Assembly: GCA_013298765.1 (NCBI GenBank)
Contig: JAAFJA010000008.1
Location: 62,001 to 126,000 of the forward strand
Direction of reading: 5' to 3'
Length of the DNA stretch: 64,000 nucleotides
DNA from: Betaproteobacteria bacterium
Lineage (GTDB): Bacteria > Pseudomonadota > Gammaproteobacteria > Burkholderiales > Casimicrobiaceae
Part shown: positions 17,772-25,304 of the stretch, in pieces
Position numbering within the stretch: position 1 is the first letter of the stretch
How the letters are laid out: each line of letters starts with the position of its first letter
Translations under genes and position numbers: made by a program
The notes under the pieces: model-generated
The model's input: only the letters and a program-made list of their open reading frames with translations
The model's database searches: none
What the model was told of the DNA's origin: nothing

Positions 17772-17815
17772 CAATCCCTCACCCCCGGCCCCTCTCCCCA
17801 AGGGCGAGGGGAGGT
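17772..17815. repeat. CCCCTCTCCC-type repeat
   Basis: A C-rich unit (TCCCTCACCCCCGGCCCCTC followed by TCCCCAAGGGCGAGGGGAGG) that folds on itself through CCCCTC / GAGGGG. It is related to the third repeat in acnD (14900-14942) and to 19184-19212. It fills the 107-bp gap between the convergent prpF and nitroreductase genes and could act as a bidirectional stop, though no T-run is present. Confidence 0.7.
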
Positions 17816-17859
17816 AACAGCCCGCATTCGCTTTCGCGAATGACGAAAACACCCGCAGC

Positions 17860-18843
17860 TCAAACTGACGCCTGCCGCGACGTCATCACCGTCTCCACCG
17901 CGCGGCGAGGCGTTGCGGAAATCTGCTCCAGCGGCACACCCCAGCGGATCAGCATTTGCGGCACGCCGTGCGCGCCCGCGATCTCGCGCAGTTTCGGCCG
18001 AAGTGTGGCAACTTGAATCGGCTGATTCAAGAATGATGCTTGAACGCCATTCGTTTGCGCAGTAAGCAACATGCGCTCAAGCGCTTGCCCCGCGTGCAGC
18101 CAACTCGACACATCATCCCGCGCCGTGGCGAGCACGGTTAGCAATGGCGATTCATACATCGCATCGCGATCGCGCGCCGCGACTCGCCCTCCCATATCAA
18201 TCGAGCGAACGGCGAACTGCGTGATCGGCGCGGTGAACACCGCAATCGGTAAACCATCGCCTTTGCGCTTAGGATTCAACCAATTGGCAAGCTCGCGTCG
18301 CCATTCTGGATCGGCCCATTGTTCGCTGTCGCCTTGGGAAATAAGCGCTGCGACCGCTTCGCGTTGCTGATCCGTGGTCAACACATGTAGCTTCGCGTGC
18401 TCCTCATGCGCCGCGGCGACGAGCGCATCCACAACCGCGTCTGACACGGGTGTCGCCGCGAATTGTTTTCGATAAGTGTGACGCGCATAGATCGCCGTGC
18501 AAAGATCGGCCTCCGCGCTCCGCGATTGCGCTTGCTCAAACGTCGCCCGAGCGAGCCAACCATCATCGCGCCAATCTTTCGCGCAATCGATACGCGTTTC
18601 AAGGCCCATCCACGCCGCCGCCACGCGAAGGTTGTAAAGCGCGCAGCCGCAGCTCATTACCAATTCGCGATGCGCCGGATCGTTTTGCGTCATCGCGCGG
18701 GTTCGATCCGCGAACATATCGATGCCACCATCGCGAACAACGAATTTCCACGGCTGTGTGTTGTGGCTTGAAGGCGCAAGAATCGCAGACGCGATCAAAC
18801 GCTCCGCAGTGTGATCGGTCAAAAGGAAGGGTTGAGATTTCAT
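17860..18843 (-). CDS. Acg-type FMN-binding nitroreductase-family protein
   Basis: The 327 residues show the LAPSSHNTQPWKF opening that marks the Acg subgroup of nitroreductases, where SxxNxQPW lies at the flavin site. AMYESPLLTVLATARDDVSSW and QALERMLLTAQTNGVQASFL form the second half-domain. These proteins are about twice the size of ordinary nitroreductases because the domain is duplicated. Redox substrate is unknown, and some Acg proteins are thought to store FMN. It is transcribed towards prpF and has no operon partner. Confidence 0.85.
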   Translation of the reverse strand: MKSQPFLLTDHTAERLIASAILAPSSHNTQPWKFVVRDGGIDMFADRTRAMTQNDPAHRELVMSCGCALYNLRVAAAWMGLETRIDCAKDWRDDGWLARATFEQAQSRSAEADLCTAIYARHTYRKQFAATPVSDAVVDALVAAAHEEHAKLHVLTTDQQREAVAALISQGDSEQWADPEWRRELANWLNPKRKGDGLPIAVFTAPITQFAVRSIDMGGRVAARDRDAMYESPLLTVLATARDDVSSWLHAGQALERMLLTAQTNGVQASFLNQPIQVATLRPKLREIAGAHGVPQMLIRWGVPLEQISATPRRAVETVMTSRQASV

Positions 18844-18953
18844 GCGCGGACTCGCAAACTGCGGTTGGTAGTCTTTCGAGGGTAGGCCAGTTGGCGCATG
18901 ATCGATTTGATATAGGTCAATCGCTTACGCGTTCTCCGACGATGCCGGGCGGA

Positions 18954-19145
18954 TGTGGGAGCGCGCTTGCGCGCGAATGCTCGCACCCGCCCTGTCAACA
19001 GGGTGAAGGCGGGGTTTCGGGTCACATGCGATCCGGCATCAGAACGACGAGCACATGCGGGCGCGATTGCGGTCTGCAAGACGATTCGGGTGGGGATGGG
19101 ATTCTTCGGGAGCAATCAGCAATCGCGCGCAAGCGCGCTCCCACA
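18954..19145. repeat. Inverted repeat pair, TGTGGGAGCGCGCTTGCGCG type
   Basis: A 23-bp unit at 18954-18976 is repeated as its exact reverse complement at 19123-19145, with 146 bp between. Each copy contains the self-complementary GCGCGCTTGCGCGC. This occupies most of the 370 bp between the divergent nitroreductase and dipeptidase genes. A separate CCCCTTGAAGGGG hairpin at 19203-19215 closes the region. No gene is seen in it. Confidence 0.85.
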
Positions 19146-19220
19146 ACTTAACTGCGGCAAAAGTACACTTACGCGACCGAACCCAATCCCCACCCCTGCC
19201 CTCCCCTTGAAGGGGTGGGA

Positions 19221-19835
19221 ATGTGTATGCGCACCCTCCTCTGCGAAAACATCGCCACCTCGCCAGACTTTCGCCACCTCTCGACCATCGCGAACGTGCG
19301 CGTGGACCTGCGTTACGCGAGCGCGAACAACTTCATGGGGCGCGATATGTATTCGCCGCTCGATTGTGCGTGGCTGCATGCGGAAGCCGCGCACGGCATT
19401 GCGCTCGCCGTCGCGTGGCTCGCCAAACAACGCAGCGACGTCACGCTTTGCATCCTCGATGCGCTACGCCCGCATCGCGTACAGCTCGCCATGTGGGACG
19501 CGCTCAAATACGGCGATTTGCAAAAGTACCTCGCACCACCCGAGCGCGGATCGATTCATTCGTACGGCATGGCGGTCGACGTGACGCTGCTTAACGCAAA
19601 CGGCGAAGAGCTCGACATGGGCACCGGTTTCGACGAAATGAGCGAAACCTCACACCCCGAACACGAATCGCAATTTTTGCAAACGGGCGACCTCATCGCC
19701 GAACAAGTCGCCAATCGCCATCTCCTGCGCGACGCAATGAAAGCAAGCGGCTTTCACGGCATCGCTACCGAGTGGTGGCATTTTGATTGCGGCGATCGCG
19801 TGCGCGTGCGAAGCGAATTCGCTCGCATCGTGTAG
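19221..19835 (+). CDS. VanX-like D-alanyl-D-alanine dipeptidase (peptidase M15D)
   Basis: Zinc dipeptidase expected to hydrolyse D-Ala-D-Ala. Zinc ligands sit in SIHSYGMAVD (SxHxxGxAxD) and EWWHFD, and the conserved arginine is in DALRPH. No signal peptide is evident, so a cytoplasmic place is likely, as for DdpX. ATG codons at 19221 and 19227 are both possible; AAGGGG at 19210-19215 is five or eleven bases upstream, and it lies in a CCCCTTGAAGGGG hairpin. No vanHA-like or ddp transport genes accompany it. Cell-wall turnover is a more likely role than glycopeptide resistance. Confidence 0.85.
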   Translation: MCMRTLLCENIATSPDFRHLSTIANVRVDLRYASANNFMGRDMYSPLDCAWLHAEAAHGIALAVAWLAKQRSDVTLCILDALRPHRVQLAMWDALKYGDLQKYLAPPERGSIHSYGMAVDVTLLNANGEELDMGTGFDEMSETSHPEHESQFLQTGDLIAEQVANRHLLRDAMKASGFHGIATEWWHFDCGDRVRVRSEFARIV

Positions 19836-19850
19836 TTTCCTCCTCCCCTT

Positions 19851-19873
19851 GTAGGCGCGGGCTTGAACGCGCT
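19851..19873. repeat. GTAGGCGCGGGCTTG repeat unit
   Basis: A single copy of the same unit seen at 9986-10009 (inverted) and inside acnD at 14807-14830. It lies in the 177-bp gap before the accessory island. Confidence 0.75.
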
Positions 19874-20012
19874 CAGCGGCTTACGTAGCTATCAAAAATG
19901 TGAGTACACCACCGCCCACCAGCTCGGCTAGATTGCGGTAACTCAAGCCACCCTTTCACCACGGCGCCGCAAACGCGCGTGCATGCGCCTTAAACACATC
20001 AAAATAGACCGC

Positions 20013-21413
20013 ATGCACGAAATCATTTGCCCCCACTGCAGCAAAGCCTTCAAGATTGACGAAACGGGTTACGCCGACATCTTGAAGCAGGTGCGCGATG
20101 CTGACTTCGCCGAACAGCTTCACGAGCGGCTAGAGATCGCCGAGAAAGACAAGCGGAGCGCCGTTGAACTCGCGGAGGCCCGCCTCGCCAGCGAGCTCGA
20201 AAAGCGAGCCGCCACCAAAGACAGTGAAATTCAAGCGCTCAAGGCTAAGCTCGATGCAGGTGACGTCGCCCGCAAACTTGCCGTGAGTGAAGCGCTGAGC
20301 ACTGTTGAGAAAGAGCGTGACGCGCTCGCCAATCAGCTCGCGCACGCGCAGCAAGAAAAGGAAGCCGCTGCCAAACTTGCCGAAGCGAAAACGCTCGCGG
20401 AGCTGCAAAAAAGCGCCGCCAGTAAAGACGCGGAAATTCAAGCGCTCAAAGCAGAGCTAGACAACCTCGCGCTGACCCAACGCCTCGCTCTCGCCGATGC
20501 GGTCGGCTCCGTTCAGAAAGAGCGCGACGAGCTTAAAAGCAACCTCGAACGCGCCGCGCTTGAGAAGGCGCTTGCAGAAAAATCGCTCAAGGAGCGATAC
20601 GAAGTTCAGATCAAAGATCGCGAAGGTGAAATCGAGCGCCTGCGCGACATGAAGGCGCGCCTTTCCACCAAGATGGTCGGCGAAACGTTGGAGCAACATT
20701 GCGAAACCGAGTTCAACCGCATCCGCGCCACCGCCTTCCCGCGCGCCTATTTCGAGAAGGACAACGACGCCAAGAGCGGCAGCAAGGGCGACTTCATCTT
20801 TCGCGATAGCGATGAAGCGGGCACTGAAATCGTCTCCATCATGTTCGAGATGAAAAACGAAAGCGATGCCACCGCCACCAAGCAGCGCAACGAAGATTTC
20901 TTCAAGGAGCTTGATAAAGACCGAACCGAGAAGGGCTGCGAATACGCCGTGCTCGTTTCACTACTCGAACCCGATAGCGAGCTCTACAACACCGGCATCG
21001 TTGACGTCTTCCATCGCTATCCGAAGATGTACGTCATCCGCCCGCAGTTCTTCATTCCCATCATAACCCTGCTGCGCAACGCCGCGATGAAGGCAATGCA
21101 ATACAAAACCGAACTCGCACTCGTTAAAGCGCAAAACATCGACATCACCAATTTCGAAAACGAACTAGAAGGCTTCAAAGCCGCCTTCGGCAAGAACTAC
21201 GAACTCGCCTCACGCAAATTCCAAACCGCCATCGACGAAATCGACAAATCTATCGATCACCTCACAAAAACCAAAGAAGCCCTGCTCGGCACGGATCGCA
21301 ACCTGCGCCTAGCCAACGACAAGGCGCAGGACGTGACGATCAAGCGATTGACGAAGGGGAACCCGACGATGGCGGGGAAGTTTGCGGAGGTGAAGAACGA
21401 GGATAGGGAGTAA
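20013..21413 (+). CDS. DUF2130 coiled-coil protein with nuclease-like motif
   Basis: 466 residues beginning [20 protein letters not shown], the usual start of this family, with a CPHC half zinc ribbon. Residues 30-220 are a long Ala/Glu/Lys coiled coil with internal duplication. The C-terminal DUF2130 domain begins with [18 protein letters not shown]. It holds D260 in KGDFIFRD and E279-x-K281 in FEMKNE, an arrangement like PD-(D/E)xK nucleases such as RmuC, which is also a coiled-coil nuclease. That comparison is inference. An upstream in-frame ATG at 19983 would add ten unconserved residues. It borders the toxin/OLD island. Confidence 0.8.
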   Translation: MHEIICPHCSKAFKIDETGYADILKQVRDADFAEQLHERLEIAEKDKRSAVELAEARLASELEKRAATKDSEIQALKAKLDAGDVARKLAVSEALSTVEKERDALANQLAHAQQEKEAAAKLAEAKTLAELQKSAASKDAEIQALKAELDNLALTQRLALADAVGSVQKERDELKSNLERAALEKALAEKSLKERYEVQIKDREGEIERLRDMKARLSTKMVGETLEQHCETEFNRIRATAFPRAYFEKDNDAKSGSKGDFIFRDSDEAGTEIVSIMFEMKNESDATATKQRNEDFFKELDKDRTEKGCEYAVLVSLLEPDSELYNTGIVDVFHRYPKMYVIRPQFFIPIITLLRNAAMKAMQYKTELALVKAQNIDITNFENELEGFKAAFGKNYELASRKFQTAIDEIDKSIDHLTKTKEALLGTDRNLRLANDKAQDVTIKRLTKGNPTMAGKFAEVKNEDRE

Positions 21414-21449
21414 AGAAGCGAGGATGGAACGCAAAAATAGATATAAAAT

Positions 21450-21459
21450 TGATATATCA
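21450..21459. promoter_or_regulatory. Palindrome upstream of the toxin-antitoxin pair
   Basis: TGATATATCA is a perfect ten-base palindrome within an A/T-rich stretch (21440-21475) 38 bp before the GTG start of the antitoxin gene. TATAAA just before it could be a -10. Ribbon-helix-helix antitoxins usually bind such sites to repress their own operon, so this is a plausible operator. Confidence 0.4.
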
Positions 21460-21496
21460 TCATTCGCAACTTGATGCGATTTATCGAGGATGTTCT

Positions 21497-21769
21497 GTGA
21501 CCACTGCCGCTCGCCCGGATCAACTACTGTTTCGCTTGCGCCCATCTGACTCTGATGCCGGGGTCAGCCGCGAAACGCTCTCAAAGCTCGCGACCACGTT
21601 GGGTATCAAAGAAACACAGGTCTTGCATTACGCCGTGCGGCAACTCGCTCGCGACGTGTTGCCCGCGTACGAAGCAGACGATGGGCCGCTCAGCGCCCCG
21701 CAACTGCGCGCCATACGAAAGGCAACACCGCAGGGGCGCAGCAAGTCTGTCAAATCCAGTTTGTTCTAG
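21497..21769 (+). CDS. Probable ribbon-helix-helix antitoxin
   Basis: 90 residues from a GTG start, chosen because GAGGA lies six bases before it; an earlier ATG at 21449 overlaps the promoter-like region. The short strand DQLLFRLRP followed by SRETLSKLATTLGIKETQVLHYAVRQLARDVL resembles a ribbon-helix-helix DNA-binding fold. The basic, flexible C-terminal tail (KATPQGRSKSVKSSLF) would suit toxin binding. The next ORF begins 13 bp downstream. Membership in a named antitoxin family cannot be confirmed by eye. Confidence 0.65.
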   Translation: MTTAARPDQLLFRLRPSDSDAGVSRETLSKLATTLGIKETQVLHYAVRQLARDVLPAYEADDGPLSAPQLRAIRKATPQGRSKSVKSSLF

Positions 21770-21782
21770 CGCATGGGTAGGC

Positions 21783-22196
21783 ATGAATAAGCGCTGGTGG
21801 CCTGCGCCGGAGGCCGGGGAGATCGTGTGGTGTCACTTCCCCGAAGATCGCGGCATCGAGCCCGGACCCAAACCGCGCCCCGCACTCGTCGTGAAAGTGT
21901 TTGATGACGACGCGCCGCGATATACCGTACTCATCGCGTACGGCACGAGCCAAAAGACAGATCGCCTGCTCGCAGGCGAATTCCTCATTGCGCCACTAGA
22001 TCGCGCCGCCTACAAATTGGCAGGCCTCAGCTACCCTACCAAGTTCAGCTTCAAGCAGACCGTCGAATTGCCGTACAACGAGGAGTGGTTCAAGGTTCCG
22101 CCAGCCGCGCCGTATGGACAGACGCCCAAGCTCGGCGTGTTGCACCCGACCTTGGTTAGGCGCGCAAGTGCGGCTTGGGCGGCGGTGCAAAGATAG
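21783..22196 (+). CDS. PemK/MazF-like putative toxin
   Basis: 137 residues. The opening GEIVWCHFPEDRG, the PKPRPALVVKV strand-turn and VLIAYGTSQ resemble the SH3-like barrel of PemK/MazF endoribonucleases, where the PRPALVV segment is characteristic. The later KFSFKQTVELPYNEEWF is unlike canonical MazF, and the protein is somewhat long, so this would be a divergent member. It follows a probable antitoxin by 13 bp in the same direction, the usual order for type II pairs. The Shine-Dalgarno is weak (GGTAGG). Toxic activity is inferred. Confidence 0.6.
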   Translation: MNKRWWPAPEAGEIVWCHFPEDRGIEPGPKPRPALVVKVFDDDAPRYTVLIAYGTSQKTDRLLAGEFLIAPLDRAAYKLAGLSYPTKFSFKQTVELPYNEEWFKVPPAAPYGQTPKLGVLHPTLVRRASAAWAAVQR

Positions 22197-22275
22197 TCGG
22201 CGCGAAGAATTCAACGCTGACGCCTTTGTTCGCGAGTGCCTGAACCGATCTTTATGTAATCGAAAGAAATGTTCC

Positions 22276-24084
22276 ATGAAGCTGCATTCGCTACAAATCG
22301 CCGGATTCAAAAGGATCAAATCGGCCCAAATTCTTTTTGGTGACGCAACATTCCTGATCGGGCCAAATAATGCGGGGAAAAGCACCGTTCTGAAAGCGAT
22401 TGATTGGTTACTTTCGCAGAAGAAAAGCATACCAAGCTCTGATTATTTCTCCGTTGTCGATAGCGAGACAGGCGAGACAAAGCCAGCTGTCGACACTATT
22501 ACGCTGGAAGCTGAATTCAGAAATCTACCCATTGAAGCCATGCAGTGGCGAGGATTCAAGGGGCGAGTTTTTTCCTACCCGATCGGCGAGACCTCAGAAA
22601 CTGGGCTATCTGTCACATACAAGAAGACCTATTCGCTTGGCAAAGACGTCGTTATCGAATTCAAGTCGAAAGAGCGCGAAATGAAGCCTGACTTTGTCTC
22701 GTGCAAGACAGTCCAGGAGTTGATTGACAAAGGAGCACCTGCAACCGACGTTGAAGGCATTTTTTCTGATCTCACCGCCAAGATTTCCGCTAAAGCAATG
22801 CAAGAAAAGCTTCATGAACTCGATGCCATTTGGGATACCAAAGACTCGGAGACTTGGTTTCAGAACCCCGGCGGCATTCCCGGCGTCGTCTTGAAGATGT
22901 TGCCTCGTTTTTTGCTCATACCAGCTGATACCTCGGCGAGCGAAATTGAGGGCTCATCTTCCGGCGTGCTCGGAAAGACACTGAACGAATTGTTTGAAGA
23001 TGTTCGTGGCGCGTCGGAAAACTACGCCCAAGCGCAGGCATATCTCGACAAACTTGCCCAAGAGCTTGATCCAGAAGATGGTGCGTCCGAATTCGGCAAG
23101 ATGATTACTGAGTTGAATTCGGTACTTGTAAGCGTATTTCCCGACTCTCGACTTCACGCTAGCGCTAGCCTGAGCGATCCAAAGACGGCGTTGAAACCGA
23201 CATTCAATGTTGAGATGTCGAGCAACGTCAGGACTCCAGTCAGCCACCAAGGCTCGGGAATGATTCGAGCTGCCGCATTTGGCATGTTGCGGTTTCGTCA
23301 AAAATGGCTTTCAAGGAAAGAGGATGAACACGTCCGAGCGCTGATCGTTTGCTTTGAAGAACCTGAGATTTATCTACACCCGAGTGCTGCGAATCAGATG
23401 CGTGACACGATTTATGAGCTCAGTGGAAATGAGTCACAGATCGTCGCCACCACGCATTCGCCGTTCATCATTGACCTCGCACGGAAGCCGAAGCAGATAC
23501 TGAATAGTCTTCGATGCGATTCAAATGGTGTGAACGCATCTCCATTTAACGTTAGTGACGCATACCTAGCCCTAGGCGAGGATGCAAAGGCACACGTGAA
23601 GATGCTATTGCGCGTCGATGATCACGTGGCACGGGTGTTCTTTACGAAGCACATCATCATCATTGAGGGCGACACCGAAGAGGTTGTTATTAAAGAAACA
23701 ATCAAGCGTCTTCCAAAAGAGCGCTACCTGAAGATCGTTTCAGATTTCGAAATCGTCAAAGCAAGAGGGAAGGCTTCTATCATCGGGTTGGTGAAGTACC
23801 TTGTTGCGATGGGGCTTGCACCGATTGTTGTTCACGACCGTGACGGTGGTGTCGCAGGGGCTGAGATATTTAATCAGCCTATTGCTGATGCCCTTGCTGG
23901 AGTTCGCAAAGTCGTTCAGATGCATGAAAACGTCGAAGACGAAATGGGATATTCGGCCCCAAGTTCGGAAAAGCCATTTAAGGCATTCCAACATACACAG
24001 ACTTGGGGCAACGATTGGACTGGCATTCCTGCAGCATGGAAAGCAAAGATGGTGGAAATTTTCGGTGAATACGTTGAAAGCTAA
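22276..24084 (+). CDS. OLD-family ATP-dependent nuclease
   Basis: 602 residues. An ABC/SMC-like ATPase holds Walker A GPNNAGKS at 29-36, an RAAAFGML signature region, Walker B-like CFEEPEIYLHPS near 360 and the switch ATTHSPF. The C-terminal half is a Toprim domain with IIIIEGDTEE (about 460) and VVHDRDGG (about 518). OLD proteins include phage P2 Old and the Gabija nuclease GajA. No UvrD-like helicase (GajB) is next to it, so it fits the stand-alone class 1 group. The gene is visibly more A/T-rich than its neighbours, a sign of transfer. A longer ORF from 22114 overlaps the toxin gene; MKLHSLQIAGFKRI is the family-like start. Confidence 0.88.
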   Translation: MKLHSLQIAGFKRIKSAQILFGDATFLIGPNNAGKSTVLKAIDWLLSQKKSIPSSDYFSVVDSETGETKPAVDTITLEAEFRNLPIEAMQWRGFKGRVFSYPIGETSETGLSVTYKKTYSLGKDVVIEFKSKEREMKPDFVSCKTVQELIDKGAPATDVEGIFSDLTAKISAKAMQEKLHELDAIWDTKDSETWFQNPGGIPGVVLKMLPRFLLIPADTSASEIEGSSSGVLGKTLNELFEDVRGASENYAQAQAYLDKLAQELDPEDGASEFGKMITELNSVLVSVFPDSRLHASASLSDPKTALKPTFNVEMSSNVRTPVSHQGSGMIRAAAFGMLRFRQKWLSRKEDEHVRALIVCFEEPEIYLHPSAANQMRDTIYELSGNESQIVATTHSPFIIDLARKPKQILNSLRCDSNGVNASPFNVSDAYLALGEDAKAHVKMLLRVDDHVARVFFTKHIIIIEGDTEEVVIKETIKRLPKERYLKIVSDFEIVKARGKASIIGLVKYLVAMGLAPIVVHDRDGGVAGAEIFNQPIADALAGVRKVVQMHENVEDEMGYSAPSSEKPFKAFQHTQTWGNDWTGIPAAWKAKMVEIFGEYVES

Positions 24085-24130
24085 CCCGGTGAATGGCAAA
24101 CTGCCCAGATGAAAAGGGGATCCAAAGGGG

Positions 24131-24376
24131 TCAGGGTGGATTATCCGCGCCGCGACCTTCCCCAAGTGCTTGCCCTTCATCAGGAAGCGCGTCAAAAAAT
24201 CGCGAATCATCAATAGATGGCAATCGCCCCGGCGTTCGCTTTTTTACTGATTGCGCCAGCGGCACCAACCGCGCGTACGGTTTGCCCGCCTTCGCGAGAA
24301 TGATTTCCTCGCCTGCGTGCGCTTGTTCGAGCAACTTGAAGAACTTCGTTTTGGCGTCTTGAACGTTGATGAGCAT
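24131..24376 (-). CDS. Orphan Phd/YefM-type antitoxin
   Basis: 81 residues starting MLINVQDAKTKFFKLLEQAH, then AGEEIILAKAGKPYARLVPL, a near-canonical Phd/YefM DNA-binding domain. The C-terminus ends SIDDSRFFDALPDEG as in antitoxins paired with PIN toxins, followed by a tail (EGRGADNPP) that looks frayed. The toxin gene should lie directly downstream, below 24131, but only 46 bp remain before the convergent OLD gene. The toxin has therefore been lost or replaced, perhaps when the OLD gene arrived. The VapC at 24523 already has its own AbrB-type partner. Confidence 0.75.
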   Translation of the reverse strand: MLINVQDAKTKFFKLLEQAHAGEEIILAKAGKPYARLVPLAQSVKKRTPGRLPSIDDSRFFDALPDEGQALGEGRGADNPP

Positions 24377-24522
24377 TCTGAGCTACTTCTGACACGGTGA
24401 TGTAACTCTGGCTTACTGCGATCGCTTAGTCAAGCTTGCTTTTTGAGCGTCCCGACGATCTACCAGCTTGATCAAGCGAGCCGGGATCGATTTTCTCGCC
24501 ACCTACTGCAAGCTGCGGACGC

Positions 24523-24930
24523 CTATTCTCTATCCGGCGCAATCACCTCGACCGTCGGGAAATACGTTCGATACCGCGCCGCATCACGCGTGAGGATCGG
24601 CGATTGGGTAACGGCCGCGTGAGCGCCGATGAAGAAATCGGGCAGGACGCTTTGCCTCGTCCCCTTGGCGCGCTTGTACTGAATGAAGGCTTTGCCCGCG
24701 AGGAAGAGCGCGGGGCGCGGCAATTCGAGCACTTGCAGTTGCAATTGATCTACCACGCGCTCCAGCTCTTCAATGCGTGCGAACGCACAGGAGATTTCGG
24801 CGTAGATGATCGGGTTGATCGCGAGGGCGTGAATTTGTGACTGCGCGCGCAATTGCGCGATCGACCACGCGGCCCATTCGCTATCGTCTTCGAGCACGTC
24901 GATCAAGACGTTGCTATCTACAAGCAACAT
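24523..24930 (-). CDS. vapC: VapC-type PIN-domain ribonuclease toxin
   Basis: 135-residue PIN-domain protein. The four acidic metal ligands can be placed as D5 (VDSNVLID), E45 (IYAEI), D98 (LPDFFIGAHA) and D116 (TRDAARYRTYFP). VapC toxins cleave tRNA or rRNA; the target here is unknown. It starts 12 bp after the antitoxin gene at 24943 and is co-transcribed with it. Confidence 0.88.
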   Translation of the reverse strand: MLLVDSNVLIDVLEDDSEWAAWSIAQLRAQSQIHALAINPIIYAEISCAFARIEELERVVDQLQLQVLELPRPALFLAGKAFIQYKRAKGTRQSVLPDFFIGAHAAVTQSPILTRDAARYRTYFPTVEVIAPDRE

Positions 24931-24942
24931 GCGCGCCCCGGA

Positions 24943-25185
24943 TCAGGTTTCACTGCGCAATAGTTTCATCAAATCGTCGGTGCGCCACTTAACGGTGGCT
25001 TTGCCGCGCACGGCTTCGAATCGATCCACCGCTTTCTTCGTGCTACGGGCGGTAGCCGGATTCAATACCACCTGCCCCGACGCATTTACCGCAAAATCAA
25101 CCGCGCTACCCGGCGTAAGGTGAAGCGCATCGCGAATGTGCTTCGGGATGGTGACTTGGCCTTTGCTGGTGAGGTTGGTGCTCAT
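24943..25185 (-). CDS. vapB: AbrB/SpoVT-type antitoxin (VapB)
   Basis: 80 residues; the first half TSKGQVTIPKHIRDALHL with GSAVDFAVNASGQVVLNP is the swapped-hairpin AbrB/MazE fold, which binds operator DNA. The second half, ending WRTDDLMKLLRSET, should wrap the VapC toxin encoded 12 bp downstream. A pair of overlapping palindromes just upstream (25199-25222) is the likely autoregulatory site. Confidence 0.88.
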   Translation of the reverse strand: MSTNLTSKGQVTIPKHIRDALHLTPGSAVDFAVNASGQVVLNPATARSTKKAVDRFEAVRGKATVKWRTDDLMKLLRSET

Positions 25186-25198
25186 GGCGGGTCTCTAA

Positions 25199-25222
25199 GT
25201 ATTACCAATACGTTTATGGTAA
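25199..25222. promoter_or_regulatory. Overlapping palindromes at the vapBC promoter
   Basis: GTATT-ACC-AATAC (25199-25211) overlaps TTACCA-(9 nt)-TGGTAA (25202-25222), 14 bp upstream of the vapB start. The region is A/T-rich compared with its surroundings. Such sites are typical of VapB/VapBC self-repression. Confidence 0.5.
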
Positions 25223-25304
25223 CACTGCAGGGCGACGCACGTTGCCTTAGCCGCGCCTTTTGGCGAAATTACGCGCCCGCTACCAACGATTCTTACGAAC
25301 CGGT

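Noticed and set aside
18954-19145. Possible insertion-sequence ends
   Set aside because: The 23-bp inverted copies could be taken for terminal repeats, but the 146 bp between them encode nothing and the unit is a self-complementary REP type.
19221-19835. Glycopeptide-resistance cluster around the VanX-like gene
   Set aside because: No VanH, VanA/B ligase or VanRS genes are nearby. A lone M15D dipeptidase is common in Gram-negative bacteria.
22114-22275. Longer N-terminus for the OLD protein
   Set aside because: The extension overlaps the toxin gene in another frame, and the family-like start MKLHSLQIAGF lies at 22276.
22276-24084. Gabija defence system
   Set aside because: The OLD protein resembles GajA, but no UvrD/GajB helicase gene is adjacent, so the two-gene system is not supported.
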